Source: Lucinisca nassula (Eukaryota > Mollusca > Bivalvia > Lucinida > Lucinidae). Taken from it: 64,000 nt of DNA. Each line of letters opens with the position of its first letter. The first letter of the stretch is position 1. A program made the translations under genes and the position numbers. This document shows positions 10,396 through 22,159 of the stretch, in pieces. The stretch is taken from NCBI GenBank assembly GCA_963580285.1, contig OY757011.1, forward strand, positions 96,021,650 through 96,085,649, in the 5' to 3' direction. The notes below the pieces were generated by a model. It ran no database searches. It was not told where the DNA came from and saw only the letters and a list, made by a program, of their open reading frames with translations.

Positions 10396-10692
10396 TAATA
10401 AAGTTCAATTAGTCATGTCTTAGCGTAAACAACTTTGATTCGTGTTTGATACAGATCCAACTCAACGGATAATCCGTCGGTACCGTATCTACTTTGTAAT
10501 CGTGTTTGGTGTGTGGGCAAGGCCATCAGCAGTTATTAATAAGTGCGCTCATGGGACATTTGTGCAGATGCAGAACTTGCGTTTCCACAAAATTTAATGT
10601 TTTTAAGACCGCAACGAAAGGGAAACGTATACACGGATCTTAATAGCCTATCTAAGTTCTTTGACATTCAAATTAGTGAAGAGACGCAAATA
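10396..10692. other. Unclassified spacer
   Basis: No family was recognised. A short chance ORF begins at 10543. Confidence 0.3.
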
Positions 10693-10875
10693 TCACCTGT
10701 ACATTTTGACCCCCATAAACCACACTTTCATATAATAAAACTGCGGTTTTCAGGGTTATACATTATAATACGCATTTCTGCTCAAAAGTAAAAAGCATAG
10801 ATATTGGATACTCGTTAGAACCAACTCAGAGAGGCGTTTCTAACGAGTTCAAACACTCTATGTTTTATGTGACGG
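10693..10875 (+). mobile_element. PAL-MITE, degenerate copy
   Basis: Holds the ACCCCCATAAACCACACTTT arm, TTTCTGCTCAAAAG and a decayed central palindrome (TACTCGTTAGAACC ... TTTCTAACGAGT) at about 10811-10848. The ends are eroded. Confidence 0.7.
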
Positions 10876-11030
10876 GACCTACTTTCCAGGTGCCTAGTTT
10901 GCAAGTGTATAGAATAAAATATAATCCTTCATACCTGGGATGCACGTAATTATATTTGCTATATTTATTTAAATTGTTTTTCATAAATTGCAGCTCGATT
11001 CTTACATTTTTCAGTGTTGAAGGTTTGCGC

Positions 11031-11474
11031 GTGATGCTCCGTCTTTGGTCGGGCCTCTCGGAGTCTAACTGTTGGTTTTCTTTTGCTCCAGCAATTCTGT
11101 TGCTGTATGCTGTCGAGTCCTCAACCTTGTTTCATCTCTGTAGTTTTTATTTGCATATTCTCGGAGATGTTACACTGATGAGTTAGGAAGCCTTCATGCG
11201 GACTTAACAAAATTAGTGTATACCACGACAGAGGTAAGGCGAGGATTATGGCCATGTAAATTCGATTTAAGCCCCCCCCCCCCCCCCCAGTGTTATTCTT
11301 TCCACTGACCGTTCCAAGGCGGTTCTTCTGTGGCGGTTTATTTATGTTGTTGTTTGTTACTTATTGTGTGTATCAATTGTGTCTTTTTATTTCAGATGGC
11401 CATTTGGCAATTTTGTGGGAAAGTAACTGTCCTTATGGCCTTCCTTTGTTTAGGTTTCCATTATGGTCTGGTGT
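11031..11474 (+). mobile_element. PLE-RT 3' UTR, both ends truncated
   Basis: Contains GTGATGCTCCGTCTTTGGTC, the GGAGTCTAACTGTTGGTTTT block, CCTTCATGCGGACT and GGCGGTTCTTCTGTGGCGG. It stops at TTATGGTCTGGTG without the family terminus. A C-run occurs at about 11272-11288. Confidence 0.75.
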
Positions 11475-11931
11475 ATTTTCATACAGAATGTAAAACGACG
11501 AGAGACTTTTAATCGAGCGTGCATGTTGTTTTTGCGTCTCTGTGGCGCGGTGACGTCAGAAACGTTGCACTTTTTGACGTCAAGTTACGCCACGTGTGCG
11601 CGACATGACATTGCAGGTCGTTTAACATGCCACACTGTCTGCAGTCTTTTTGGCGAAAGTTGTTAGATTATTTCAAAACCCATTGATTATTCAGATTGCG
11701 GTATAAACTGCATAAATAATGAGTATTTCGAATAATAGAATTAATATAATCGATTCGCCCCGACAATTTTATAGGGGCACGCTGAGGCTCGCACCTATGA
11801 AATTATCAAAGGCTCACCGATCATATTTTATTACTAAAGTCACTAACCATGTATTTGGTATATAGATCTAGTGACAAAACTTTCAAAAAGAGAACGGACA
11901 TCTGACAAAAACGGGATATTTTTAGCTCACC
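11475..11931. other. Unclassified spacer
   Basis: No repeat or convincing gene was recognised. Short frames starting at 11463 end without domain features. Confidence 0.3.
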
Positions 11932-14053
11932 AGAGCCGAAGGCTCCGGGGAAGCTTATAGGATAGGCACTTGTCCGTCGTCGTCCGTCGTATGTCGTAGG
12001 TCGTCTGCATAAACACTTTCAAACGACATCTCCTCTGAAACCACTGGGCCGATTGTGCCCAAATTTCATATGTATTATCCCTGGGCTTGGGGATTGAAAG
12101 TTTATGTTTTTTTATGAAAATCGATCTTTAGTTTGGTTACTATGGCAACTTAGAGTTTCCATAAACTTATAATGGGGAAATTGAAAAATGGCATTTACTG
12201 CCAAGTCATTGCAGATATTTTGACAAAACTTTTATAGAAATGTTCCTTGAGTAAACATCTCTCAGCCATATGCTTTTATGCCGGGGCCATGCGCCACCCC
12301 CTCCACTTCATAAAAGGTCATATAACTCAAAAACCATTCAGATCCCTACCCCTAAACCTTATATATTCTTGTTCCTTATGATAAGACGCATTCAGTGACA
12401 CCAACCCGAGGGTCCCCGGGGATGCGCCGGGGTCATGCCCCACCCCCTCCATTTCATAAAAGCCCCCATATCTCGGAAACCTTATAGATCCCATCCCCTA
12501 AACCATATATATTCTTGTTCCTTATTAAAAGACGCATTCATTGACACCAACTTGGGGATATCCTGGGGTGCTCCGGGGCTTTGCCCCACCCCTCCACTTC
12601 ACAAACGGCCATATATCTCAGAAACCTTTCAGATTCCCACCCTTAAACCATATATATTCTTGTTCTTTTTGATAAGACGCATTCAGTGACACCAACTTGG
12701 GGGTCCCCTGGGATGCGCCGGGGTCCTGCCCCACCCCCCTCCATTTCCTAAAAGGCCCAATATCTCGGAAACCTTACAGATCCAAACCCCTTAACCATAT
12801 ATATCCCTGTTCATGATGAAGAAACGCATTAATTGACACCAACCTGGGGGTCTCTCTGGGTACTCTGGGCCTTGCCCCACCCCTCCTCTTCACAAAAGGC
12901 CATATCTCTCAGAAACCATTCAGATTGCCAACCCTAAACCATATATATTCTTGTTCCTTATGATAAGAAGCATTTAGTGGTATCAACTTGGGGATCCCCT
13001 GGAATGTGCCGGGGCCGTGCCCCACCCCTTCATTTCATAAAAGCTCCAATATCTCGGAAACCTTACAGATCCTTTACACTAAATCTTACATATTGTTGTT
13101 CCTTATGATAAGACCCATTCATTGACACCAACCTGGGGGTCTCCTGGGTCAAGTCAGAGCCTTGCTCCACCCCTCCACTTCACAAAAGGCCATATATCTC
13201 GGAAAGCGTTCAGAGCTCCACCCGTAATCCATATATATTTATCTTCCTAATGATAAGACGCATCCAAACTTCACCAGCTTGGGAGTCCTCAGGGGTGCCC
13301 GGGCAATGCCACACTGCTTTATTTCATTAATAGCAGTATAGCTCAGAAATCATTCAGATCCCCACCCCTAAAATATATATTTTTGTTTCTTATGATAAGA
13401 CTCATTCAGTAACACCAACCTGGGGGTCTCTTTGCGGGTGGGCAATGTGCCCCGCCCCTCCACTTCATAAAAGGCAATATATTTCAGAAACCATTCAAAT
13501 CCCCCACCCCCGAGTCATATATGTACTTGTTCCTTAACAAAAGCACACCAACTTGGGAGTTCGCAGAACCCGTTCCACTCCTCTCCACTACATAGAAGGG
13601 CCTCATATATTAGAAACCATTCAGATTCCTACCAATAAACCATATAAATTCTTGGTCTTTATGATAAGGCACATTTCGGGACAATAATCTTGGGCTTTCC
13701 TGGGATCCATAGGACACGCCCCAACCCCTCCACCACTTAAGAGGCCATACATTTCCGGCATACAGATTCCCACTGCTAAACCATATTATATTATTGTTCC
13801 TTATGATAAGACGAATTTAGTGATACCAGCCAGGGCTCCATTGTGTCCATGCCCCTCTCTCTCTACTTCATAAAAAAGGCCTAATATTTCAGATACTGAG
13901 TCCAAATGGGTGCTCATTTGGATATGGGGGTTCAATTGGGAGACTTTATAATTGGTAGAGTAAAATGATATCATCATGTTAAATTACACGGCTGCCATTA
14001 GGCAATGCAGCCTGAGCTCTGGTGAGCGTTGTGGCCCATGGGCCTCTTGTTTA
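11932..14053 (+). mobile_element. Composite repeat element, plus copy
   Basis: Begins TTAGCTCACCAGAGCCGAAG and ends GCCCATGGGCCTCTTGTTT, the mirror image of the copy at 8073-10395. The first 300 bp (CCGTCGTCGTCCGTCG, AACGACATCTCCTCTGAAAC) match the reverse complement of 10270-10390. The centre is the 146-bp tandem array; the 165-bp block is absent. Confidence 0.6.
12275..13890 (+). repeat. 146-bp tandem array, about eleven units
   Basis: Units carry CCCCACCCCCTCCA, TTCATAAAAGGCC, ATATCTCGGAAACC, AACCATATATATTCTTGTTC and GATAAGACGCATTCAGTGAC. The last block recurs at about 12382, 12530, 12675, 12822, 12966, 13112, 13256 and 13397, a 141-148 bp spacing. Later units decay progressively. Confidence 0.85.
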
Positions 14054-14061
14054 ATAGTTCA

Positions 14062-14243
14062 TCTCAAAACGTTTGTGGGTACCCGGTATAACCGCCTCGG
14101 CGAAGCGGTTCTAACGAATACCCACAACCTATGTTTTATGGAGAAATACGAAAATAATGCATACCCTGTAAACCCTAGATTTACCATATGAAAGCAGGAT
14201 TTAAACTGGTCAAAATTATATAGAATGATGTGTTTTGGTGTGG
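14062..14243 (+). mobile_element. PAL-MITE, left-truncated
   Basis: Central palindrome at about 14074-14130 (TGGGTACCCGG...CCGCCTCGGCGAAGCGG...TACCCACAACCTATG) is followed by CCCTGTAAACCCTAGATTTA and AAAATTATATAGAATGATG. The left arm is missing, apparently cut at the composite element edge. Confidence 0.7.
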
Positions 14244-14362
14244 AGCCTGCATATAATATTAACGGTTCGCTTTGTTGATAGCAACTGAACAATAACTTCT
14301 AGAGACTAACGCGAAAGCCATGGATGAATATAGAATAAATCCAGAGACACTTGCTTTTTTGC

Positions 14363-14642
14363 TTGGATTGTGGTTTAACATCCCCGTCAGCACTATTAAG
14401 GTCATTTTGGAAACACCGATTCCAGTTTTGTGGGACTTTTACCCGACATTGAGATGAAATAGCATCTCAAGCCCCGTCGCCCAATGAAACCACAAGCCAT
14501 TGAACGGCCTGACTCACATCACGTTGCCTGGGCAGGCTTCGCACTTCTAAGTGATTTATCAGTACTCATGTGTGGCGAGTTTCAGCTCTGAGAACCATGC
14601 AGCACACTCTATTTCTCCAAACCCCGACGGGCGGGGGGCGAG
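14363..14642 (+). mobile_element. SINE-G, near full length, diverged
   Basis: Runs on the plus strand from the tail side (GTTTAACATCCCCGTCAGCA) to the GC-rich head (CCCCGACGGGCGGGGGGCG). Given the tail position, the element itself is transcribed right to left. Confidence 0.75.
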
Positions 14643-14894
14643 TACAAAGACAATGTTTGCTTGTTGGTACTCCATTTATATCCAGATGCAATGCTCCGAG
14701 TGTTTGATACAATTTCAAAACGGTTTACAGTGGTCGTTAGATACCATTTCTATCATCCTAACTTTCATAAATATAGTTTTATAAGTATGAAAATGTCAGT
14801 ATCAACAACATCATTCAAATATAATTTCCCCATGCAGAACGGATAGAGAAATGAAATTGTAAAACAGACATAAAATTGCCTTTCTAGACAAGGT

Positions 14895-14898
<4 letters not shown>

Positions 14899-14926
<28 letters not shown>
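14899..14926 (+). repeat. GT dinucleotide run followed by G run
   Basis: About (GT)7 followed by 17 G. A simple-sequence tract, likely unstable in length. Confidence 0.85.
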
Positions 14927-15098
14927 GTAAAACGTATATTTCTGTCTTTTGTTCTTCAATATTATTTGAGTTATAAATCCCTCAGTACTTCGCAGAGAAA
15001 ACATATATTATTTATTACTGTAATGGTCTGCGTTTTTTAATACGTTTAAAACGGCCTCTTACATGTTTGTATCAGCCTGTGAACACTAAAATGAACAG

Positions 15099-15316
15099 TT
15101 AACCCTTTTTGTACCAAATGAAATCTTCCTCCTTATATATATAGGAGGAGCCCATTTCACAATTTAGGGGCTTCAGGTTGTGTTTTTTCAAAATCTATTT
15201 GGAAAATGGCTGGACTTTTAGCAAACAGTGTAGGCCCTGATCAGACGCCGCGTTCTGATCTGCGGCTTCACTGTTTGCCAACTACCCGTTTAGGGTTTCT
15301 GTACTAAATGGGTTAA
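15099..15316 (-). mobile_element. TTAA-1 MITE, complete
   Basis: Bounded by TTAACCCTTTTTGTACC and GTACTAAATGGGTTAA, so TTAA flanks CCC/GGG termini as in piggyBac-type elements. An internal palindrome around CTGATCAGACGCCGC lies at about 15238-15270. This is the copy with the best preserved ends. Confidence 0.75.
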
Positions 15317-15395
15317 CTTGTGAACCAGAATCCGTAGGTACGTCGGGCGCGCATCTGAATGGTGATATATATCTGCCGTGTCGGCAAAATACTTT

Positions 15396-15570
15396 CGGAA
15401 ATCACTCATTCTCTCCCTTCCGCTGATACAAGAAGAGCAGCTGTCAGTTTCTGGCGAACGAAAGTGCATTTTACTGGTTACCTGCTTACGTATAAGTCTG
15501 ACAAGGAAATTATCCTCTTATGTATAAGTCTGCCAAGGACGTATGGAAAGTGACCGGCTCGATAGAGCCT
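15396..15570 (+). mobile_element. tRNA-derived SINE type 3, 5'-truncated
   Basis: TCTCTCCCTTCCGCTGATAC, GCTGTCAGTTTCTGGCGAA and TGCTTACGTATAAGTCTG match the reverse complement of the SINE at 54161-54464. The tRNA-like head is missing. An ORF through it is not a gene. Confidence 0.65.
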
Positions 15571-15798
15571 AAATAGCATATAACGAGCTCAGCTCCACTC
15601 CCACCCCAACACACACGCAGAAAAAAAAGACCTGCCGGGTCTGCAACATTCATTGTGAGTGATCATGGAATATTTTCTAAGGCAAGAATATATCTTCCGT
15701 TGATTCACTAAGGACAGTTATTAAATAAGAAATGTCTTCGTGGAAGTCTTTCTCTGTCTTTTGTTTTCTTCCTATATTTGTTGTTTAAGAAATGTTGA

Positions 15799-16094
15799 TT
15801 TGTTTGATTTGAGGTTAAACGTTCCCATCGACACTGTAAAGGTCATTTTGGAGACGTTGCTTCCAATTTTGTGGGACTTTCATCCGACATTGAGGTGAAA
15901 TGACACCTCAAGCCCTGCCACCCAATGAAACCAATAGGGTTTATAAGCATGGACGGGCCGACTCGAACTGCTTTGCCTGGGCAGGCTTAGATCCTGTAAG
16001 CGGTTTACCAGTACTCGTTTGCGGGTCGGTTTCAGCTCTGCGTGGAAGCATCATGCAGCCCATATATTTCTTCAAACCCCGATGGGCGGGGGCC
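15799..16094 (-). mobile_element. SINE-G, full length
   Basis: Plus-strand order is tail (TTTGTTTGATTTGAGGTTAA) to head (CCCCGATGGGCGGGGGCC), so transcription is leftward. The boundaries agree with the target-duplication-defined copy at 57099-57394. Confidence 0.85.
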
Positions 16095-16103
16095 ATGTTT
16101 CAG

Positions 16104-16565
16104 AAATAGATCAGCTCTAATTGTGATTTTTTGAGTAATAAATCACAGTGTGGAGGTCAATTGTAAAGTAGACAAATCACGAGCGCGTAGCGCGTGATTT
16201 GTCTACTTACAACCGACCGACAAAATGCGATTTATTACTCAACAAATCACAAACTGGAGCTGATCTATTTCGATTCTAACAGGCTTAAAATCGGCAATAA
16301 TGTTCTGTTTCCTTCAAAATCTCACAACTTTTCGCCAATGTTAGAAGAAATCCTGCTAGACTTATCAACTGAAACACATGCTTCTATATCCTATCCTATT
16401 TCGATGCGAGAAAATGACGTTACACAGTCTAACGTCAAGGAAACCGACTAGTGACGTCATAAATTGCCAGTTTTAATGACGTCACTAGTCACGCCTTCCT
16501 TGCCGTGATTTGTTGTAGAATAAAACTCAGTTATTTTGCATTGCCTATATAGGCGCCCTGTGTTA
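16104..16565. mobile_element. Bow-tie palindromic MITE
   Basis: An inverted repeat arm TAGATCAGCTC (about 16107) pairs with GAGCTGATCTA (16257). A core GTAGACAAATCACGAGCGCG / GCGCGTGATTTGTCTAC lies at 16171-16206. A further inverted pair around TGACGTCACTAGTCACG follows. A second copy is at 56268-56726. It is non-coding. Confidence 0.8.
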
Positions 16566-17245
16566 AAATATTAATTAACGTTTAATATACTGATTATTCA
16601 GATTATAACAATGGGTGGGCGCCTACGGGCAAGGCCAGTTGAAGATATCTTTTCAGATATGCACAGGTGCAAGCAAAAAGTACACGCGTCATTACCGTTT
16701 TTGATTGTAGATGCTTTTGTAATTTTCTGAAGTGGACTGCGAGGCTCTAAGACAGACATCTAGGGAATTGCTGTCACATATTTATTACAATACAGTTCTC
16801 GGCCTACTTGCAAAAAGATCTTCTTATCAGAAATAAATTGCATTTGTGAATCATAAGTTGGTCTATCTTTACTAGATATTATATAAATCCAATTAAGTGG
16901 CCGATCAATAACCTATTATACGGATGAAACAGAATTTCATATGCGCCGGACCATAGTTTATGGTACCTACTCATAAGCGAACAAAGAACTGTTCATTCTA
17001 CTTGCATATAGCTGCAGATCAGACCAGTCTGTGATGTGTCTGGTGTATACAGAGGATATTCTGACAAAGAATGTTCACAGGTAGACAAGTGAAGAAGCAG
17101 TAAAGATTCCGCAGATTTGCAATCCCAACAGATTTTAAGCTTGTTGCACATTCCGACTTCGGCTTTGTTCTGTTCCAACGCTATGCCATCTTCGTGAGAA
17201 AAATGTTATTGTCTTTGAAAGTGACATTTTGATAATGGGAAAAAA
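16566..17245. other. Unclassified, apparently single-copy
   Basis: No known repeat was seen. A 61-codon minus-strand frame at 16993-17178 has four cysteines but no splice or promoter support. Confidence 0.3.
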
Positions 17246-17498
17246 TACGATAACCCACCCGTGAGACACAGTGCATTTTATATCTAAAAAAACAGACATT
17301 TTCTTCTTTTATGAAAATTTCTTATATTTGTCTGATTTTTACTCTAAACATAGGTTGCGAGGTGGTTATTATGACTACCTACAACTTTTTTATTGGAGCA
17401 GAATTACGAAAATAATGTATACCCCTGTAAACCCCAATTTTCTCCAAATAAATAGGGGCTTAGTGGGTTATTCATTACAATGACGTGTTAACGTAATG
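17246..17498 (+). mobile_element. PAL-MITE type B with rearranged core
   Basis: Ends are TACGATAACCCACCCGTGAG and GACGTGTTAACGTAATG. The central palindrome is replaced by CATAGGTTGCGAGGTGG ... CTACCTACAAC. The CCTGTAAACCCCAATTTTCT arm is retained. Confidence 0.65.
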
Positions 17499-17594
17499 AA
17501 ACTCTGCACACATTTAACTCATACACGGCTCATAGAATCTTCAACTTGATAGCTGTGGAATGGTACATTAAGTAATTTTCCGATTTGGTGTGTA

Positions 17595-17784
17595 TTAACC
17601 CATATTGTACCACAAACCCCAAAACGGGTAGAAGGACGCGGCGTCTGATCAACACCTGGACTGTTCGCTAAAAGTTCAGTCATTTTTCAAATCAATTTTG
17701 ATGAAAACACAATCTGACACCTCTAAATTTTGAAATGGACTCCTGCTTCATAAAGGAGGAAGATTCCATTTGGTACAAAAATGG
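17595..17784 (+). mobile_element. TTAA-1 MITE
   Basis: Starts TTAACCCATATTGTACC, with the internal CGCGGCGTCTGATC half-palindrome and the AAAGGAGGAAGATTCCATTT block. It ends GGTACAAAAATGG; the right TTAA is lost. Confidence 0.7.
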
Positions 17785-18555
17785 TATCTGATAGTTTGCC
17801 AACAAATCCTATTTTGGCAAACCGTCATGCCCCTGGTCTCTGATGCCGCGTAGGATGTCGTCTGATTGTTTGTGATACGCTGTTTATCATCTTCCGTTTA
17901 TGGTGCGATAGGCATGTGGAATAGACGTCCTGCATTTGACAATCGTTAGTTTTAACCGTTCGTTCGGGTTTCCGTTAAAGATGTTGTACAGACAATGCGG
18001 AAATATGTTTGTCTTGATTAACAAATGCGGTCTTTTTTTTTTGGACAAAAAGGACAAGATAATAAGAGGCAAAACATGTTCTTTCGCGTAAACCCAGACC
18101 AACTCTGCGAACGGCTAGATTTACTGTCAGGCAACAATGTAAACACAAAAGTTACAGCGTCTGAAGAACTATTGGAACATGCCAATTGTATCACCGCTGC
18201 TTAAGTGGCACAAGAGGGTCTGTTCTTGGCAGTTTTAGGGAATAACTATAATGAAATTTGTCATTTTGGGTAGTAAATCGGGATTTCCGTTTCAGAGCGA
18301 CGTGCCAAATGACAATTTTCAATTCAGTTATACCCATTGTCCTTTCTAATGCACTTATTTAAATTTTTTGTTCGACAAAAGTTTCTGGTTCCCCAAACGA
18401 CTAGCGCAGTGAGCTCCGTAAAACCAAACTCCAACCAATGGAAAGCGATGTTACATATTGACGTCGGGTTACCGACAATATTTTATCGCAAAATACACCG
18501 CCGTAAATTATAATGTTTTCCAGTTAGAAATCGCGTTACATACGCAAGTGCATTA
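17785..18555. other. Unclassified, apparently single-copy
   Basis: No repeat family was recognised. An ORF on the minus strand at 17887-18102 lacks recognisable features. Confidence 0.3.
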
Positions 18556-18846
18556 GTTTGTTGTTTGTTTGATTTATAGTTTACCGTCCCCGTCAACACT
18601 GTAAAGGTCATTTTGGAGACGTTGCTTCCAATTTTGTGGGACTTTCACCCGACATTGAGATGAAATGAAATGACATCTCAAACCCTGCCGACAAATGAAA
18701 CCTGTTTGGTTTATAAGCATGGACGGGCCGACTCGCTCCGCTTTGCCTTGGCAGGCGTAGATCCTCTAAGCGGTTTACCAGTACTCGTGTACGGGTCTGT
18801 CTCAGCTCTGCGTGGAAGCATCATGCAGCCCATCAATTTCTTCAAG
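18556..18846 (-). mobile_element. SINE-G, head slightly truncated
   Basis: Tail TTGTTTGTTTGATTTATAGT, body ACTTTCACCCGACATTGAGA, ending at CATCAATTTCTTCAAG without the GC-rich head. The chance ORF from 18670 crosses this SINE and the next MITE. Confidence 0.8.
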
Positions 18847-18930
18847 TGTATTAGAATCGGCTATATGTTGTTGATATTCATATCGGTGTGTGGTTTTGTG
18901 TGTGTTATCACTATTTTAGTTCCTAGATTG

Positions 18931-19230
18931 CCATTAAGAAAACACGCCTATTCAAATACATTGTCAATTTTGCGCAACGAAGATTTTCAGATTAAAAATT
19001 GGGATGTTTTTCTTATTTCTACCCAAAATATAGACTAGACTGAGGGTACATGTTAGAACCGCCTCAATTATGCGGTTCTAACAAGGACCCATAGTCTACA
19101 TTTTATATCAGGAATAAGAAAACAAAATAACCCTGCAGACCCCAGTTTTACTATATAAAAATGTTGTTCAAGTGTGTGTGTGTGTGGGGGGGGGGGGGGT
19201 GCAGATTTATATTGGCGTGTTTTTGTGATG
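18931..19230 (+). mobile_element. PAL-MITE type A, complete
   Basis: Ends are CCATTAAGAAAACACGCC and GGCGTGTTTTTGTGATGG. The core has GTTAGAACCGCCTCAATTATGCGG and its partner (about 19051-19080). A TG/G run at 19173-19200 has expanded inside the right arm. Confidence 0.8.
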
Positions 19231-19741
19231 GGTCGTTTTCATGGTTTGTACTTTTACCTGCGAAACGTTTCTTTTTGTACTAGTATACAAAGAAAACAAA
19301 AAAAAAAAAAAAACTACCTAAGCATATTTCGTACAGTGGTGCCTCAAAATATTCAACATAAACAGAAGCCCATCTTTCCATCATAATAATATTTATTCTC
19401 AAATGTTGATATTGGTTGAGATTTTTCCACAGCTTGAAGACGTAGTACATGTATATCACACAAAAGCCTTACTGTTTCCTGATTTCAATAATGATACAAA
19501 GCATGCACTGCTGTTTCCTATAGACGTATTTGTAAGTTTACGTTACTTATTTGTCTTGGATTGGACTAATAAACGCTCCTTTTTTGCAACCGAGAGGGTA
19601 ACCGAATTTGTTTTTTTTTATATACACAAACACATACATCAAACACTGCATCGCAAGTGAATAGAATATGCACTTCTGAATTCTAAATCATGATACTTGA
19701 CGAAGATAGAGGCGTCAATAAGACTAAACTGCTTTTGTTTT

Positions 19742-20230
19742 GTTTGGTGTCTTTGAATGGAGGTGTAAGGTGATTGTGTCGATACCTTATAATTGTATCG
19801 AATTTTATTCTTGTCATTTAATCTTGTCTATTGTTCTGCTGCAAGTTTGGACATTTTATGTAAACTGGATCAGTTTCTCGCAATGGTAACAACATACAAA
19901 GCTGTGCGGTTTTCTTTGCCAAGGTGCATAGTGTTTTGTTTAGCCAGCTATGAGCCTTACAGTTGTTCCTGTCGCGTTTAGAACTTTGGTTTTGTTTGGT
20001 ATCTTGGAGGGGAGGTCTTATGGCATTGTATCGATTCCTGATAATTGTATGAACTTTTATTCTTTTCAGTTTTGTCTGTCGGTCTACTGCAAATTCGGAT
20101 TTTTATGTACATTGGATCAGATTCTCGCAACGACAACAACATACAAAACTTTGCGGTGCTCTTTGACAAAGTGCGTAGTGTTTTGTTTTGCAAGCTATGA
20201 ACCCCTTAAATTGTTCCTGTCGCGTTAAGA
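19742..20230 (+). repeat. About 250-bp tandem duplication
   Basis: Two diverged units, roughly 19742-19990 and 19995-20230. Shared blocks are TTTGGTGTCTTTGAA / TTTGGTATCTTGGAG, TTCTCGCAA, AACAACATACAAA and TTGTTCCTGTCGCGTT. Each unit starts with sequence resembling the PLE-RT 3' end (AATGGAGGTGTAAG, TTGTATCGATTCCTGAT). ORFs in both units share YEP and CIVFCLASYEP-like peptides simply because of the duplication. Confidence 0.7.
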
Positions 20231-20808
20231 CCGATAATGAATAGCCTTGACTAAAGCGAGCATTTATGTTTGCCTTCGTTTCCAAAGACAACTGTTTCAG
20301 CATTATCTGTTAATACCGGGTCCCACTGACCAATATGTGTCAGTATTATCTGTTTCGGCCATTTCGATAAGGAGATTTCCTTTTTTTGTAAAAGTGTTCT
20401 TGCCTTTGTCCGTTCTGTTTTTGAGGCGGTGCGTTTTACATATAATCTATGGTGTGCTGCGGTAAGATCACTGCCTGGCTTACATTGGGACTGTCGTATT
20501 ATTATTTTGAGAGGAAGAGATAATTATAAATCAGGCCAACGATCCACTAGATAACTTTAGATGTACGAAACACTCAAATGGCGCATATTATGATGCTTGT
20601 GTTCCGTTTTCCGCTGTGAATTTTGGAATTAGTCTTATCAATGGTGCAAACCATTTCCTCTGTTTAAAGATCACGGAAAAATATGTATATTAGTTTTCGA
20701 TATTTTAAAACATAAAAGTATAGTACGATGTAGAGCGAAAATAACGAGCAGTGTCAATACTATGTTTACAGCAGAGAATATAATAAAACGTTATCACATG
20801 TTGAGTCT
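20231..20808. other. Unclassified, apparently single-copy
   Basis: Nothing recognisable on either strand. Confidence 0.3.
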
Positions 20809-21398
20809 CATCACGTTAATAAGCCCATGAAATGTACATCCCCGTACACACATCTTTATATATGGAACATTGGGTTTAAAGGGTGTTTACATCTTTTTCT
20901 TGTTTTTGCTACTCTTTAGAAATAGAAGTGAAGGCAATGATCAGAAATCGATACAATTAACCCACCATCTGAGACACCAAAGGGATAGAAACACAAACAT
21001 GAAATAAATAGACCCTTATGGAAACATCAATAGGAAATTTTGGAAAGCCAAAAGGACAGTTACTTTCCAACAAAATGGACAAAATCGATTTTACGTGGCC
21101 ACAATCCTCGCCCTTACTTCCGTCACGATTTAGACACATAATTTGTTCAGTCCGCATGAAGGCCTCCTTACTCATCAGTGCAACAACTCCGAGACAGCAA
21201 GAAACCACTGAAATGCTGGAGCAAAGGAAAACCAACAGTTAGACTCCGATGGGCCCGATCAGAGCGCTTCTAACGAGCCGCTACATGCACAACCTATGTT
21301 TCGGATATACGAGCGCAATATTACTTTTCATCAGAAAATATGACCCTTTTTGAGATATGAAAGAATGCACTATGATACACGGATGTGTTATCATAATG
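20809..21398 (+). mobile_element. PAL-MITE type B split by a PLE-RT insertion
   Basis: Left arm CATCACGTTAATAAGCCCATG (20809-20919) and right part GCGCTTCTAACGAG ... GGATGTGTTATCATAATG (21265-21398) belong to one MITE. The interruption falls near the middle of the core palindrome. Confidence 0.7.
20920..21264 (-). mobile_element. PLE-RT 3' UTR copy inside a PAL-MITE
   Basis: Begins at the terminus AAATAGAAGTGAAGGCAATG and ends at GGGCCCGATCAGAG. Two internal deletions remove part of the UTR: after ACAAAATGG (about 21078) and between CAACAACTCCGAGA and CAGCAAGAAACC. It is 5'-truncated. Confidence 0.75.
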
Positions 21399-22159
21399 GA
21401 TTAGAAAAAGTCACTTGTCCAATTTAACCAGACTGTAGCATGTCTAAAACTGGTATGTTAGCATAGAGTGTGTATAATACATATTTTAATTTCTAGAACG
21501 AGGGCAACTAGTTCCGTTTGACATAGCATTCAGTGTCGTCAAGAGAAATGTTGTATTCATAAATAATGGGTACTGGCTAACTTTACCGACATTTAGTATG
21601 TAATTTATTTGTAAAAGATTAGATGTTTTGGCTAGACAATTTAACTTCACTTCAGTTCGGCCATATCGGTGGCCCCCTTATAAAAATCAAAACTCGGATT
21701 GAAAATATAATGCAATTATGTACTTCAGTTCCACTATGTTAAGATATTAAGACAACAAACATAAATAAAAATTGATAATAATAATGTGAAGGCATGCTTA
21801 AATTAAAGAAAGTCAAACCTTTTTGGAAAATGCATAGTGTTTATTTCTGCTAGACATAGAATGCGGTGATCATTGAAACACACGCATAAGGCGGTCGTGA
21901 CTTATCATTGACAATTTTAACATGCTGCATCAGAAATAAAAATCATAATGCATACCGATGTAAACACAAATTTTGGCCTATATAGGATTGGACTATAGCC
22001 TAATGGTCATATACAAAGGTATAGAAATCGTTAGGCTTAAAAAGACATTAAGGTTAGGGATTGAAGGGCGAAAACAGAATCAAATTATCTGTATTAGTCT
22101 TCGAGACATTACAATTGGAAGTGCGAAATACTTCATAGCAACAGAGCAACTTTAGGGTT
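21399..22159. other. Unclassified, apparently single-copy
   Basis: AT-rich. No repeat family or supported gene; a 60-codon frame at 21973 has no other support. Confidence 0.3.

Noticed and set aside
12275..13890. CRISPR-like array
   Set aside because: Units are about 146 bp, diverge along their whole length and lie in an animal transposable element; no repeat-spacer structure.
19950..20228. Paralogous small proteins at 19793 and 19950
   Set aside because: Similarity comes from a non-coding 250-bp tandem duplication; frames are not conserved across it.
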